Program-made: the position numbers and the translations under genes
In this document: piece by piece, positions 1 to 8,451 of the stretch
Layout of the letters: the number at the start of each line of letters is the position of its first letter
Position numbering within the stretch: the stretch's first letter is position 1
The notes under the pieces: model-generated
Databases searched by the model: none
Told to the model about the DNA's origin: nothing
Seen by the model: the letters and a program-made list of their open reading frames with translations, nothing else
Assembly: GCA_046342195.1 (NCBI GenBank)
Contig: JBKDQE010000066.1
Location: forward strand, 1 to 64,000
Direction of reading: 5' to 3'
DNA: 64,000 nt
Origin: CANHBY01 sp046342195
Lineage (GTDB): Bacteria; Pseudomonadota; Gammaproteobacteria; Burkholderiales; Burkholderiaceae_C

Positions 1-1
1 G

Positions 2-265
2 GCCGAGCACAAAGGTCGCAATACCCAAGGGTTTACCGCCAAATACCATTGCACCAAACTTGTTTATTTTGAAATGACCGATCATATGATCTCTGCCATT
101 GCGCGCGAGAAGCAGCTCAAAAACTGGAAACGCCTTTGGAAAAACAAACTCATTGCAACAACAAACCCCACTTGGCGCGATCTTGGCCCTGATATTGGCG
201 TCACGGATGAGCTGGTGAAAGAGATTGCGGGTCAAGCCCGCAATGACGCGGGGGGTGGAGCATGA
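2..265 (+). CDS. GIY-YIG family endonuclease, C-terminal part (truncated by window edge)
   Basis: An open frame enters from the left edge and runs to a TGA at 263-265, giving 87 codons. The segment KLVYFEMTDHMISAIAREKQ followed by KNWKRLWK and a NP-WRDL ending is the usual C-terminal half of the small (about 90-100 aa) GIY-YIG nuclease family; the GIY-YIG motif itself would lie to the left of the window. An ATG at 74 is internal and should not be taken as the start. After WRDL there is an extra tail of about 26 residues not usual in the family. The stop overlaps the hsdS start by 4 bp (ATGA), so translation is probably coupled and the gene is carried inside the type I restriction-modification operon. 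Whether it helps restriction or is a passenger is unknown. Confidence 0.75.
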   Translation, partial: AEHKGRNTQGFTAKYHCTKLVYFEMTDHMISAIAREKQLKNWKRLWKNKLIATTNPTWRDLGPDIGVTDELVKEIAGQARNDAGGGA

Positions 266-1467
266 GTGAGGTGAGCTTTTTGGACAAGCTGCTGGGTGGG
301 GTGGCGGTGGAATGGCTACCGCTCGGGAATCTCACGAACTATGAACAGCCAACCAAATACCTGGTGGCGGCGAAAAACTACAGCGACGAATTCGAGACCC
401 CCGTTCTGACGGCTGGAAAAACCTTTGTACTTGGGTATACGGACGAAGTCAATGGTATTTACAAGGCCTCTGAAAGTCCGGTAATCATCTTTGATGACTT
501 CACGACGGCTAATAAATGGGTTAACTTTGACTTTAAGGTCAAATCGTCGGCCATGAAGATGGTCACATCAAGCGATGAAGGTAAGGCATTGCTTAAATAT
601 ATTTTTTATTGGCTGAACACACTACCAAGCGAGTTTGTTGATGGCGACCACAAACGCCAGTGGATCGGCAGCTACATAAGCAAAAAAATCCCCATCCCCT
701 GCCCAGAAAACCCCAAAAAATCGCTTGAAATCCAAGCCAAAATCGTCCGCATTCTGGACACCTTCACCGAGCTGACTGCCGAGCTGACTGCCGAGCTGAC
801 TGCCCGCAAAAAACAATACCACTACTACCGGGATCAGTTGTTGAGTTTTGAGGGATCTGATGCAGACTGGAAGACGCTGGGAGATATTGGTGACGTAAGA
901 ATGTGCAAGCGGATCCTCAAGAAGGAGACGCTGCCCAAAGGAGACGTTCCATTCTATAAAATTGGCACCTTCGGAAAGAAGGCGGACGCCTATATTTCAG
1001 AGGATGTCTTTGAGGCCTACAAAAATAAGTATTCCTTCCCTAGAAAAGGTGATGTTCTTATCTCAGCGGCAGGGACAATTGGGCGCGCAGTCGTCTATGA
1101 CGGAGAGCCTGCTTATTTTCAGGACAGCAATATTGTCTGGCTGGAAAATGACGAAAGAATCGTGAGCAACAAGTATCTTTGGCACTTTTATAAAATCGCC
1201 AACTGGGCTGTCTCGGAGGGTGGAACGATAGACAGACTTTATAACGACAACATCAGGAAAACGAAGATTCTCGTACCCTACGCTAGTGACCCTAAGAAAT
1301 CGCTCACAGAGCAAAATCGCGTAGTCGCCATCCTCGATAAATTCGACGCCCTCACCCACTCCCTCACCGAAGGCCTGCCCCGCGAAATTGAGCTCCGCCA
1401 AAAGCAATACGAGTATTACCGCGATCTCCTGCTGAGCTTTCCAAAGCTGGAACAGGTGGCGGCATAA
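262..1467 (+). CDS. hsdS: Type I restriction-modification specificity subunit HsdS
   Basis: 401 aa, a full-length HsdS. It would bind DNA in the HsdM2HsdS methylase and set the bipartite target sequence. Two target-recognition domains are visible: about residues 12-165 and 205-365. Each is followed by a helical conserved region with similar wording (ILDTF...RKKQYHYYRDQLLSF, then ILDKF...RQKQYEYYRDLLLSF), the internal duplication typical of HsdS. The central conserved region contains a tandem ELTA (TAEL-type) repeat, three perfect 12-bp units at 769-804, as in EcoR124-type enzymes where repeat number sets the spacer length of the target. The start at 262 overlaps the preceding GIY-YIG stop; a TAA at 1465-1467 is followed 1 bp later by a small frame and then hsdR. 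The recognition sequence cannot be read from the protein. Confidence 0.93.
   Translation: MSEVSFLDKLLGGVAVEWLPLGNLTNYEQPTKYLVAAKNYSDEFETPVLTAGKTFVLGYTDEVNGIYKASESPVIIFDDFTTANKWVNFDFKVKSSAMKMVTSSDEGKALLKYIFYWLNTLPSEFVDGDHKRQWIGSYISKKIPIPCPENPKKSLEIQAKIVRILDTFTELTAELTAELTARKKQYHYYRDQLLSFEGSDADWKTLGDIGDVRMCKRILKKETLPKGDVPFYKIGTFGKKADAYISEDVFEAYKNKYSFPRKGDVLISAAGTIGRAVVYDGEPAYFQDSNIVWLENDERIVSNKYLWHFYKIANWAVSEGGTIDRLYNDNIRKTKILVPYASDPKKSLTEQNRVVAILDKFDALTHSLTEGLPREIELRQKQYEYYRDLLLSFPKLEQVAA
769..804 (+). repeat. Three perfect 12-bp tandem repeats (TAEL-type) in hsdS
   Basis: The unit gagctgactgcc occurs three times without mismatch (769-780, 781-792, 793-804), in frame, encoding ELTA-ELTA-ELTA in the central helix linking the two DNA-recognition domains. 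In EcoR124I and EcoR124II (established) two versus three such repeats change the non-specific spacer of the recognition site by one base. Unequal crossing-over or slippage here would therefore switch specificity without changing the reading frame. Confidence 0.95.
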
Positions 1468-1468
1468 C

Positions 1469-1624
1469 ATGAGCGAAATCACCCACCATACCGAATACCG
1501 CCAAGCACTGGCCACCATCAAGCAGCGAATTCAAACCTCGCAAACCCGCGCGGTGCGGGCGGGCAATACCGAGGTGCTGGGCCTGTATTGGGACATTGGC
1601 CGACAAAGAGCACAAGCCCAATGA
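1469..1624 (+). pseudogene. DUF1016/YhcG-type nuclease, N-terminal remnant (51 codons)
   Basis: ATG at 1469, one base after the hsdS stop, opens a 51-codon frame ending TGA at 1622-1624. Its core (TIKQRIQTSQTRAVRAG then EVLGLYWDIGR) matches the start of the DUF1016 N-terminal domain of YhcG-like PD-(D/E)xK proteins, which are normally about 340-370 aa and are often found beside hsd genes. The similarity stops after LYWDIGR, and the frame ends in ATGA, overlapping the hsdR start by 4 bp. I infer that most of a DUF1016 gene was deleted and that its start was fused to the hsdR leader. The remnant may still serve as a coupling leader peptide for hsdR translation. Confidence 0.65.
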
Positions 1625-4600
1625 CTGACTACAAAACCATTGCCGAATCCAACAACTTCATCGTTCTGGACCACTACAGCAAAGAATGGAAGGTTGCGGA
1701 AAGCTACCAAAGCGAAGGCGAGCTGGAGCGCGAGTTCATTCAGGATCTTGTCAATCAGGGCTATGAATACCTGCCCGGCCTGACCACGCCGGAGGCCTTG
1801 CTGGCCAATGTGCGCGTGCAGCTGCAAGCACTCAATCAGGTGCAGTTTGCGCACGGCGAGTGGCTGCGCTTTGTTGAAACCTGGCTGGACAAACCCAGCG
1901 ATGGCATCATTGAGAAAACCCGCAAAATTCACGACGATTACATCCACGATTTTGTCTTTGACGACGGCCGCATCCAGAACATCTACCTGCTGGACAAGAA
2001 AAACATCACCCGCAACAAAGTGCAGGTGATCAAGCAGTTTGAGCAGACTGGCACTCACGCCAACCGCTATGACGTGACGATTCTGGTCAATGGCCTGCCG
2101 CTGGTGCAAGTGGAATTGAAGAAGCGCGGCGTGGCCATTCGGGAGGCCTTCAATCAGGTGCACCGCTACAGCAAAGAGAGCTTCAACAGCGAACATTCCT
2201 TGTTCAAGTATTTGCAGCTGTTCGTGATCTCCAATGGCACCGACAGCCGTTACTTCGCCAACACCACCCAGCGCAACAAGAACAGCTTCGACTTCACCAT
2301 GAACTGGGCAAAGTCAGACAACAGCCTGATCAAAGACCTGAAAGACTTTACGGCCACGTTCTTCCAAAAGAACACCCTGCTCAATGTGCTGCTGCACTAC
2401 ACGGTGTTTGATGTCAGCAACACGCTGCTGGTGATGCGCCCTTACCAGATTGCCGCCACGGAGCGCATTCTGTGGAAGATCAGAAGCAGCCATCAGGCCA
2501 AGAACTGGAGCCAGCGTGAGGGCGGTGGCTTCATCTGGCACACCACGGGTTCGGGCAAAACGCTGACCAGTTTCAAAGCGGCGCGTCTCGCCACGGAGCT
2601 GGACTTCATCGACAAGGTGTTCTTTGTGGTAGACCGCAAGGATCTGGATTACCAGACCATGAAGGAATACCAACGCTTTTCACCGGACAGCGTGAATGGC
2701 TCCGACAGCACCGCCGGCCTGAAACGCAATCTCGACAAGGACGACAACAAGATCGTTGTCACCACCATCCAGAAGCTCAACAACCTGATGAAGAGCGAAG
2801 GCGACTTACCCATTTACGGCAAGCCGGTGGTCTTCATTTTTGATGAGTGCCATCGCAGCCAGTTTGGTGAAGCGCAGAAGAACCTGAAGAAGAAGTTCAA
2901 GAAGTTCTATCAGTTTGGCTTTACCGGCACGCCGATCTTTCCTGAAAACGCGCTGGGTGCCGAAACCACGGCCAGCGTGTTTGGCCGTGAGTTGCATTCG
3001 TACGTGATCACCGATGCGATTCGCGACGAGAAGGTGCTCAAGTTCAAGGTGGATTACAACGATGTGCGCCCTCAGTTCAAGGCCATCGAAACCGAGAAGG
3101 ACGAGAAAAAGCTGAGCGCGGCGGAGAACAGGCAAGCCTTGCTGCACCCCGACCGCATCCGTGAAATCACCCAATACATTCTGAACAACTTCCGGCAGAA
3201 AACCCACCGCTTGCAAGTGGGGGCCAAGGGCTTTAACGCCATCTTTGCTGTCAGCAGCGTGGATGCGGCCAAACTGTATTACGAGTGCTTCAAAGAGCTG
3301 CAAAAGGCCAGCGACAAGCCCTTGAGGGTCGCCACCATCTTTTCGTTTGCCGCCAACGAAGAACAAGAGGCGATCGGCGACATTCAGGACGAAAGCTTTG
3401 AGGTGTCGGCCATGAACCGCAGCGCCAAAGAGTTTTTGAGCGCGGCCCTTGCCGACTACAACGCGCTGTTCAAAACCAATTACAGGCTGGACAGCGACGG
3501 CTTCCAGAACTACTACCGTGATCTGGCCAAACAGGTCAAGGCCAAGGAAATCGACCTGTTGATTGTGGTGGGCATGTTCCTGACCGGCTTTGATGCGCCT
3601 ACGCTGAACACCTTGTTTGTGGACAAGAACCTGCGCTACCACGGCCTGATGCAGGCCTACTCGCGCACCAACCGCATTTTTGATGCCACCAAAACCTTCG
3701 GCAACATCGTCACCTTCCGCGACCTGGAGCAGGCCACCATCGATGCCATCACCCTGTTCGGCGACAAAAACACCAGGAACGTGGTGCTGGAGAAGAGCTA
3801 CAAGGACTACATGGAAGGCTTCACCGATGCGGCCACGGGTGAAGCACGGCGTGGCTTTGTAGACGTGGTGAAGGCGCTGGAAACCCGCTTTCCTGACCCG
3901 GCGGCCATTGAAACGGAGGCTGAGAAAAAGGCGTTTGCCACCCTGTTTGGCGAGTATTTGCGCGTCGAGAATGTGCTGCAAAACTACGATGAATTTGCCA
4001 GCCTGAAGGCCCTGCAAGACCTCAATAGGGACGATGAGGCCGCCGTCGAGGTGTTCAAAACCAGGCACCATTTGAGCGCTGAGGCCCTGACCGCACTGCA
4101 AGCCATCAGCCTCCCTACCGAGCGCAAAATTCAGGATTACCGTTCAGCCTACAACGACCTGCATGACTGGCTGCGCCAGAAAAAGGCATCTGCCGAGCAG
4201 GAAAAAACCAGCATTGACTGGGATGAGGTGGTTTTTGAGGTTGACCTGCTCAAGTCCCAGGAAATCAACCTTGATTATATTTTGGAGTTGATTTTTGAAA
4301 ACAATAAAAAAGTCAAGGACAAAGCGGGGCTGATCGAGGAGATGCGCCGGGTGATTCGCGCCAGCCTGGGCCACCGCGCCAAAGAAAGCCTGCTGGTTGA
4401 TTTTATCCACCAAACTGATCTGAACCAGATCAGCGACAAAGCCAGCGTGATGGACGCCTTTTACAAATTTGCCCAAGTAGCGCAGCAGCGTGAAGCGCAA
4501 GAGTTGATCAGGGCCGAAAACCTGAATGCTGAAGCGGCGAGGCGCTACCTCAGCACCTCGCTCAAACGGGAATTTGCCAGTGACCATGGCACGGAACTCC

Positions 4601-4719
4601 ATGCCATTCTGCCCAAGATGAGCCCCCTGAATGCACAATATCTGAGCAAAAAGCAGGGTGTGTTTCAGAGCATTGCTGCGTTTGTGGAAAAGTTCAAGGG
4701 CGTGGGCGGGCAGGTCTGA
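1621..4719 (+). CDS. hsdR: Type I restriction enzyme subunit HsdR (DNA translocase/nuclease)
   Basis: 1032 aa from the ATG at 1621, chosen over an upstream in-frame ATG at 1588 because it gives a 4-bp ATGA overlap with the preceding frame and a family-like N-terminus (MTDYKTIAES). With this start the nuclease residues fall at D151, E165 and K167 (VELKK), which as I recall is the numbering of EcoR124I HsdR. The motor follows: Walker A HTTGSGKT at about 307-314, DECH box at 408-411, TGTP soon after, and the later helicase motif AYSRTNR. The subunit joins HsdM/HsdS, translocates unmethylated DNA using ATP and cuts it. The length is normal and no frameshift is seen. The stop lies only 22 bp from the convergent transketolase gene, so this is the right edge of the restriction locus. 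Confidence 0.96.
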   Translation: MTDYKTIAESNNFIVLDHYSKEWKVAESYQSEGELEREFIQDLVNQGYEYLPGLTTPEALLANVRVQLQALNQVQFAHGEWLRFVETWLDKPSDGIIEKTRKIHDDYIHDFVFDDGRIQNIYLLDKKNITRNKVQVIKQFEQTGTHANRYDVTILVNGLPLVQVELKKRGVAIREAFNQVHRYSKESFNSEHSLFKYLQLFVISNGTDSRYFANTTQRNKNSFDFTMNWAKSDNSLIKDLKDFTATFFQKNTLLNVLLHYTVFDVSNTLLVMRPYQIAATERILWKIRSSHQAKNWSQREGGGFIWHTTGSGKTLTSFKAARLATELDFIDKVFFVVDRKDLDYQTMKEYQRFSPDSVNGSDSTAGLKRNLDKDDNKIVVTTIQKLNNLMKSEGDLPIYGKPVVFIFDECHRSQFGEAQKNLKKKFKKFYQFGFTGTPIFPENALGAETTASVFGRELHSYVITDAIRDEKVLKFKVDYNDVRPQFKAIETEKDEKKLSAAENRQALLHPDRIREITQYILNNFRQKTHRLQVGAKGFNAIFAVSSVDAAKLYYECFKELQKASDKPLRVATIFSFAANEEQEAIGDIQDESFEVSAMNRSAKEFLSAALADYNALFKTNYRLDSDGFQNYYRDLAKQVKAKEIDLLIVVGMFLTGFDAPTLNTLFVDKNLRYHGLMQAYSRTNRIFDATKTFGNIVTFRDLEQATIDAITLFGDKNTRNVVLEKSYKDYMEGFTDAATGEARRGFVDVVKALETRFPDPAAIETEAEKKAFATLFGEYLRVENVLQNYDEFASLKALQDLNRDDEAAVEVFKTRHHLSAEALTALQAISLPTERKIQDYRSAYNDLHDWLRQKKASAEQEKTSIDWDEVVFEVDLLKSQEINLDYILELIFENNKKVKDKAGLIEEMRRVIRASLGHRAKESLLVDFIHQTDLNQISDKASVMDAFYKFAQVAQQREAQELIRAENLNAEAARRYLSTSLKREFASDHGTELHAILPKMSPLNAQYLSKKQGVFQSIAAFVEKFKGVGGQV

Positions 4720-4741
4720 GGGGCCATCAATGTTGTACAGG

Positions 4742-5626
4742 TCATTTGGCAATGAGCCCGCCGATACGATTGAGCGTAACCTGTGAGCCGACCGTGCCAC
4801 AAACCTCGGGGTTCAGGGCGCGCAAAGTAATGACACAGGCGATATTCGGGTTCATTGCCTTTGCCTCGAGCATCCATGATCCAAAGCCACCGTCTTGCAA
4901 ATGGTCTTCAACTGTCAAAACATCATCATACTGACACAACTGCCCGGCTTGAACTACCTTGTCAGCCATAGACCATAGAGGCATCGAGTAAACCGCACGA
5001 TCAGCGTGATCCCTCGTTTTAGTCCAGTCAATCGCGATCTGCAGACCCGCGCCTGTACTCAGTAGCACACGCTTGTTGTTACCCTCGCGAATCTTTAACC
5101 AACGGCCCGGCATCACTCCGGGCGGTTCAGCATGAAAACTTGGCTCGCCTGCCTTCCCCAGCCGTAAATACGAAGGACCGGGATGCTCGACCAGATAGCG
5201 CATGCAAGCTCTGACCTCCATAGGATCACCGGGCGCAGCGATCAGCATATTCGGCAGTGTGCGCATTAGCGCGTAGTCCTGAACTGCATGATGCGAGTAT
5301 CCCAGCGCACCGTAAGCAAGACCGCCGCCAACCGAGACCACTGTGACGGGCAGCTTGTGATAGGCCACGTCGTTCCTGATTTGCTCCGCACACCGGAAAG
5401 TCGGGAAGTTGGCAATTGAGTAGGTAAAGACGTGATAACCCTCGGAAGCCATACCGGCGGCCAGGCCGGTCATGTTCTGCTCGGCAACACCGGCGTTGAT
5501 GAAACGATCCGGAAATTCGTCGGCAAAAGGCTCGATGACCGAGTAGCCGAGGTCGCCAACGAGGAGCGCGATCTGGGGGTGCTGGCGGGCCAAGGTCACC
5601 AGTTCTTGAATGAAGGCGTTACGCAT
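4742..5626 (-). CDS. Transketolase C-terminal subunit (pyrimidine-binding half)
   Basis: 294 aa. The segment GDLGYSVIEPF, then INAGVAEQNMTGLAAGMASEG and the C-terminal domain (HLQDGGFGSWM) identify the second half of a split, thiamine-diphosphate-dependent transketolase; the E of AEQNM is the conserved cofactor-activating glutamate. It would pair with the product of the upstream gene, whose stop overlaps this start by 8 bp. Split transketolases of this type are common in polysaccharide and secondary-metabolite loci, where they transfer a two-carbon ketol unit to a sugar rather than act in central metabolism. Being the last gene of the rfb operon, it probably acts on the CDP-4-keto sugar made upstream or on a derivative; that is inference. 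Confidence 0.9.
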   Translation of the reverse strand: MRNAFIQELVTLARQHPQIALLVGDLGYSVIEPFADEFPDRFINAGVAEQNMTGLAAGMASEGYHVFTYSIANFPTFRCAEQIRNDVAYHKLPVTVVSVGGGLAYGALGYSHHAVQDYALMRTLPNMLIAAPGDPMEVRACMRYLVEHPGPSYLRLGKAGEPSFHAEPPGVMPGRWLKIREGNNKRVLLSTGAGLQIAIDWTKTRDHADRAVYSMPLWSMADKVVQAGQLCQYDDVLTVEDHLQDGGFGSWMLEAKAMNPNIACVITLRALNPEVCGTVGSQVTLNRIGGLIAK

Positions 5627-6437
5627 GGTTCAGGTCTCCCAGTGCCTGAGCAAGCTGCTCCGCCGACGGTGACTTGTAGTGCCAGTCGACGCTGTTCTCC
5701 ATGAAGCTGACGCCTTTGCCTTTTGTGGTGTGGGCGATCAGGAATGAGGGTTGGCCGGCTTCCCACGGAACTTGCGATAACAAGCTCTGTAGTGCCGCAT
5801 GGTCGTGACCGTCAACCTCGCGTACGGCCCAGCCGAATGCGCTGGCCTTGGCAGCCAGCGGTTCAACGCGTAGTGTCTTGTCCACAGTCGTCAGACTCTG
5901 CAACTTGTTGTAGTCGATGACTGCAACGAGGTTGTCCAACTGGTGGTGGGCAGCGAACATCATCGCCTCCCAGTTGGAGCCTTCACCCAGCTCGCCGTCA
6001 CTGAGCAGCACGACGGTGCGCCAGTCCTGCTTCAACCGCTTGGCCGCAAGTGCCTTGCCGGTTCCAAAGGGGAGTCCATGGCCGAGTGAGCCAGTCGAGA
6101 ATTCGACGCCCGGGACCTTGTGGCTGATGTGGTTCATCAGCACCGAATAGTCTTGACCGTAGTTCAATAGGTTCTCGCGCGGGTAGAAGCCGGTTTCGGC
6201 CAGCGCTGCATATACGGCGACACAGGCGTGGCCCTTGCTCAAAATAAAGCGGTCGCGCCCGGGGGCTGTCGGGTCGCGCGGGTCCAACTTAAGCGTCTGG
6301 GCGTATAACACGGCGACGATGTCGCAAATCGAAAGTGCTGAGCCTATATGGGAGGCTTTGGCCCGGTGCACCATCTGCAGAGCCTGCACGCGAATGCGGC
6401 GAGCCAGATCTCCGCTGTCGATATTGATGATGTTCAT
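5619..6437 (-). CDS. Transketolase N-terminal subunit (thiamine-diphosphate binding half)
   Basis: 272 aa from the ATG at 6437 (MNIINIDSG). A longer in-frame ATG at 6491 would run deep into the preceding gene and adds nothing family-like. Typical motifs: KASHIGSALSICDI near the N-terminus, RDRFILSKGHA, STGSLGHGL, and the diphosphate/metal motif SDGELGEGSNWEA ending in a conserved DYNK. These are the first half of transketolase. It forms the active enzyme with the downstream subunit (8-bp overlap) and follows the epimerase gene after one base, so all are translated from one message. Family members usually have G at the first position of the GDG motif; here it is S, a common variation in split forms. 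Confidence 0.9.
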   Translation of the reverse strand: MNIINIDSGDLARRIRVQALQMVHRAKASHIGSALSICDIVAVLYAQTLKLDPRDPTAPGRDRFILSKGHACVAVYAALAETGFYPRENLLNYGQDYSVLMNHISHKVPGVEFSTGSLGHGLPFGTGKALAAKRLKQDWRTVVLLSDGELGEGSNWEAMMFAAHHQLDNLVAVIDYNKLQSLTTVDKTLRVEPLAAKASAFGWAVREVDGHDHAALQSLLSQVPWEAGQPSFLIAHTTKGKGVSFMENSVDWHYKSPSAEQLAQALGDLNHA

Positions 6438-6438
6438 G

Positions 6439-7095
6439 TCAGTCTCGTAAGGTGTGGGCGGCCCAGCGGGCCGTGCGCAAGATGGCATCATCTAAGCCGA
6501 CTGTTGGGACGAGCCCTAGTTCAGCTGCAATGCGGTCGACCGAAGACACGTAGGCCTGCGGCGCAGTACCCGGACGCGGCGTTTGAGCGATCCGGACCTC
6601 TCTAATGCCATCCAGGACGCTATTGACGCGATGCGCCAACTCGCCGATCGAGAGCCCTTCAGCACCGCCGACGTTGTAGGCCCGACCAAGTACGCGGCGC
6701 GTCCCGACAGTGCATGAGTCGAGCATGTCAGCAGGCGTGCTGGCAGATACGACGTCAGTAGCCGCATGAATTGCGAAGTAGCAATCGCCAGCGGCTTCGG
6801 GCGCGAGGGCACTCACATCGCCGCTCAGCCAAGTAACGTCATCGAAGCTACCCAGTTCGGGAAACTGTTCAAGGAATGCCTCTGGCCGCCGGCTTAGCAC
6901 GATGACGTGTGCTGACAGCCCCAGCCTACGGTTTGCATGCAGGAAAGTCGCGAGCAGCCATTTGCCGATGAAGCCCATGCCGCCAGTCAGCAGTAGGCGC
7001 TGGTTGCGTAGCCGTTCCCAGCGCGGACCGACTGCGTTGAGAACCCGGTCGAGATCATCGACCGGTAGACATAACAAGGAAAGGTCATCGCTCAT
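6439..7095 (-). pseudogene. NAD-dependent sugar epimerase/dehydratase with internal in-frame deletion
   Basis: 218 codons with no stop, but the family is normally about 310-350 aa. The N-terminal Rossmann motif is intact (LLLTGGMGFIGKW), followed by the second and third strands and an IHAAT motif. At VGTRRVL the sequence jumps directly to GRAYNVGGAEGLSIGEL, a block that belongs near residue 240 of the extended SDR family. About 100-130 residues are missing (the join is near 6688), including the catalytic Ser and the YxxxK pair. The related gene at 11729-12790 shows what should lie between the two blocks. It is in frame and sits tightly between rfbH (3-bp gap) and the transketolase gene (1-bp gap), so translation is preserved, but epimerase or reductase activity is not expected. 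An old recombination or assembly deletion are both possible. Confidence 0.75.
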
Positions 7096-7098
7096 CGC

Positions 7099-8451
7099 TC
7101 AGAAGTTCACACCGAAGAACTCTTCCAGCTTTTCCGCGATGTAGTCCAGTTGCGGCTCGCCCAGCCCCGGGAAGGTGCCGAGCCAGAAGGTCTGGTTCAT
7201 TACAATATCGGTGTTGGTCAGGTCGCCGCTGACACGGAAGTCGCGACCTGCCATATAGGGTTGCTTGGTCAGGTTGCCAGCGAACAGCAGACGGGTACCG
7301 ATCTTGTTCTGTTCCAGGAAGTTGATCAGGTCGGTGCGCTTGACGCCGCTGCTTTCTTTGAGCACCAGCGGAAAACCGAACCAGGACGGCTCCGAATTCG
7401 GCGTGACTTCCGGCAGGTGCAGGAACTCGACGCAACTTTGCAGGCGACTCCTCAGGTACGCGAAGTTGGCACGTCGCTTGGCGATGAACTCTTCCACCCG
7501 GTCCATCTGTGCCAGCGCGCAGGCTGCCTGCATGTCGGTGATCTTCAAGTTGTAGCCCAAGTGACTGTAGGTGTACTTGTGGTCGTAGCCATCAGGCAAG
7601 TCGCCGCCCAGTTCCTTCTTGGTCCAGCAGAAGCGCTTGTCGCAGGTGTTGTCCTTGCCGGGCGGGCAGTAGCAATCCCGCCCCCAATCGCGGAATGATT
7701 CGGCAATCAGCTTGAGCTCGGCGTTGTTGGTGAATACGGCGCCGCCTTCGCCCATCGTGATGTGATGGGCCGGGTAGAAACTCAAGGTGGCGATGTCACC
7801 GAAGGTGCCCACCAGTTGGCCGTTGTAGGTGGCACCCAGGGCGTCACAGCAGTCTTCAACCAGCCACAAGTTGTGTTTCTTGCACAGCGCGGTGACCACG
7901 TCCAAGTTGAACGGGTTGCCCAGGCTGTGGGCCAGCATGATGGCCTTGGTCTTGGGAGTGATGGCGGCCTCGATCTTTGACGCATCGATGTTGTGCGTGG
8001 CCAAGTCCACATCGACGAACACCGGCACGGCGCCGAACTGCAGGATCGGGTTGACAGTTGTCGGGAAGCCGGCGGCCACGCCAATCACTTCGTCACCCTG
8101 CTTGATGGCACGGTCGGCCAACTTGGGGCTGGTCAGCGTGGAGAAGGCCACCAGGTTGGCCGATGAACCCGAATTCACCGTGATCAGATACTTGACGCCG
8201 AGGAATTCCGCGAGGCGCTTCTCGAACATCGCATTGAAGCGGCCAGTGGTCAGCCAGCCGTCTAGTGAGGCGTCGACCATCAGCTGCAGCTCTTTCGTTC
8301 CAATGACCTTGCCGGACACGGGTACGGCGCTCTGCCCTGGAACGAATGACTGGGGTGCATACGCAATGTCGGCGTATTGCTGGACCAGTTCGCTAATTTG
8401 GCTGCGCAGATTATCCAACTGTGGTTGAAAATTGATGGTTGTCGTGTTCAT
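7099..8451 (-). CDS. rfbH: CDP-4-keto-6-deoxy-D-glucose 3-dehydratase (E1, RfbH/DdhC)
   Basis: 450 aa from the ATG at 8451, which overlaps the rfbG stop by 4 bp; a longer in-frame start at 8577 lies inside rfbG. It removes the C3 hydroxyl of CDP-4-keto-6-deoxyglucose using PMP and an iron-sulfur cluster. Two family signatures are visible. First, the usual PLP lysine is replaced by histidine (AHHITMGEGG, H230). Second, four cysteines are spaced C202-x57-C260-x1-C262-x7-C270, the [2Fe-2S] ligand pattern of E1. The reductase partner is rfbI at the operon start. The length matches the family (about 435-450 aa). The product is a CDP-4-keto-3,6-dideoxyhexose, precursor of paratose, abequose, tyvelose, ascarylose or yersiniose-type sugars. 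Confidence 0.96.
   Translation of the reverse strand: MNTTTINFQPQLDNLRSQISELVQQYADIAYAPQSFVPGQSAVPVSGKVIGTKELQLMVDASLDGWLTTGRFNAMFEKRLAEFLGVKYLITVNSGSSANLVAFSTLTSPKLADRAIKQGDEVIGVAAGFPTTVNPILQFGAVPVFVDVDLATHNIDASKIEAAITPKTKAIMLAHSLGNPFNLDVVTALCKKHNLWLVEDCCDALGATYNGQLVGTFGDIATLSFYPAHHITMGEGGAVFTNNAELKLIAESFRDWGRDCYCPPGKDNTCDKRFCWTKKELGGDLPDGYDHKYTYSHLGYNLKITDMQAACALAQMDRVEEFIAKRRANFAYLRSRLQSCVEFLHLPEVTPNSEPSWFGFPLVLKESSGVKRTDLINFLEQNKIGTRLLFAGNLTKQPYMAGRDFRVSGDLTNTDIVMNQTFWLGTFPGLGEPQLDYIAEKLEEFFGVNF

Noticed and set aside
1588..1620. Upstream ATG extending hsdR by 11 residues
   Set aside because: The extra residues do not look like the family start, while the ATG at 1621 gives an ATGA overlap and D151/E165/K167 numbering.
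2806..4101. 431-codon open frame antisense to hsdR
   Set aside because: It mirrors the codon pattern of hsdR (an antisense frame kept open by coding bias), has no recognisable domain and no sensible start context. hsdR on the plus strand is certain.
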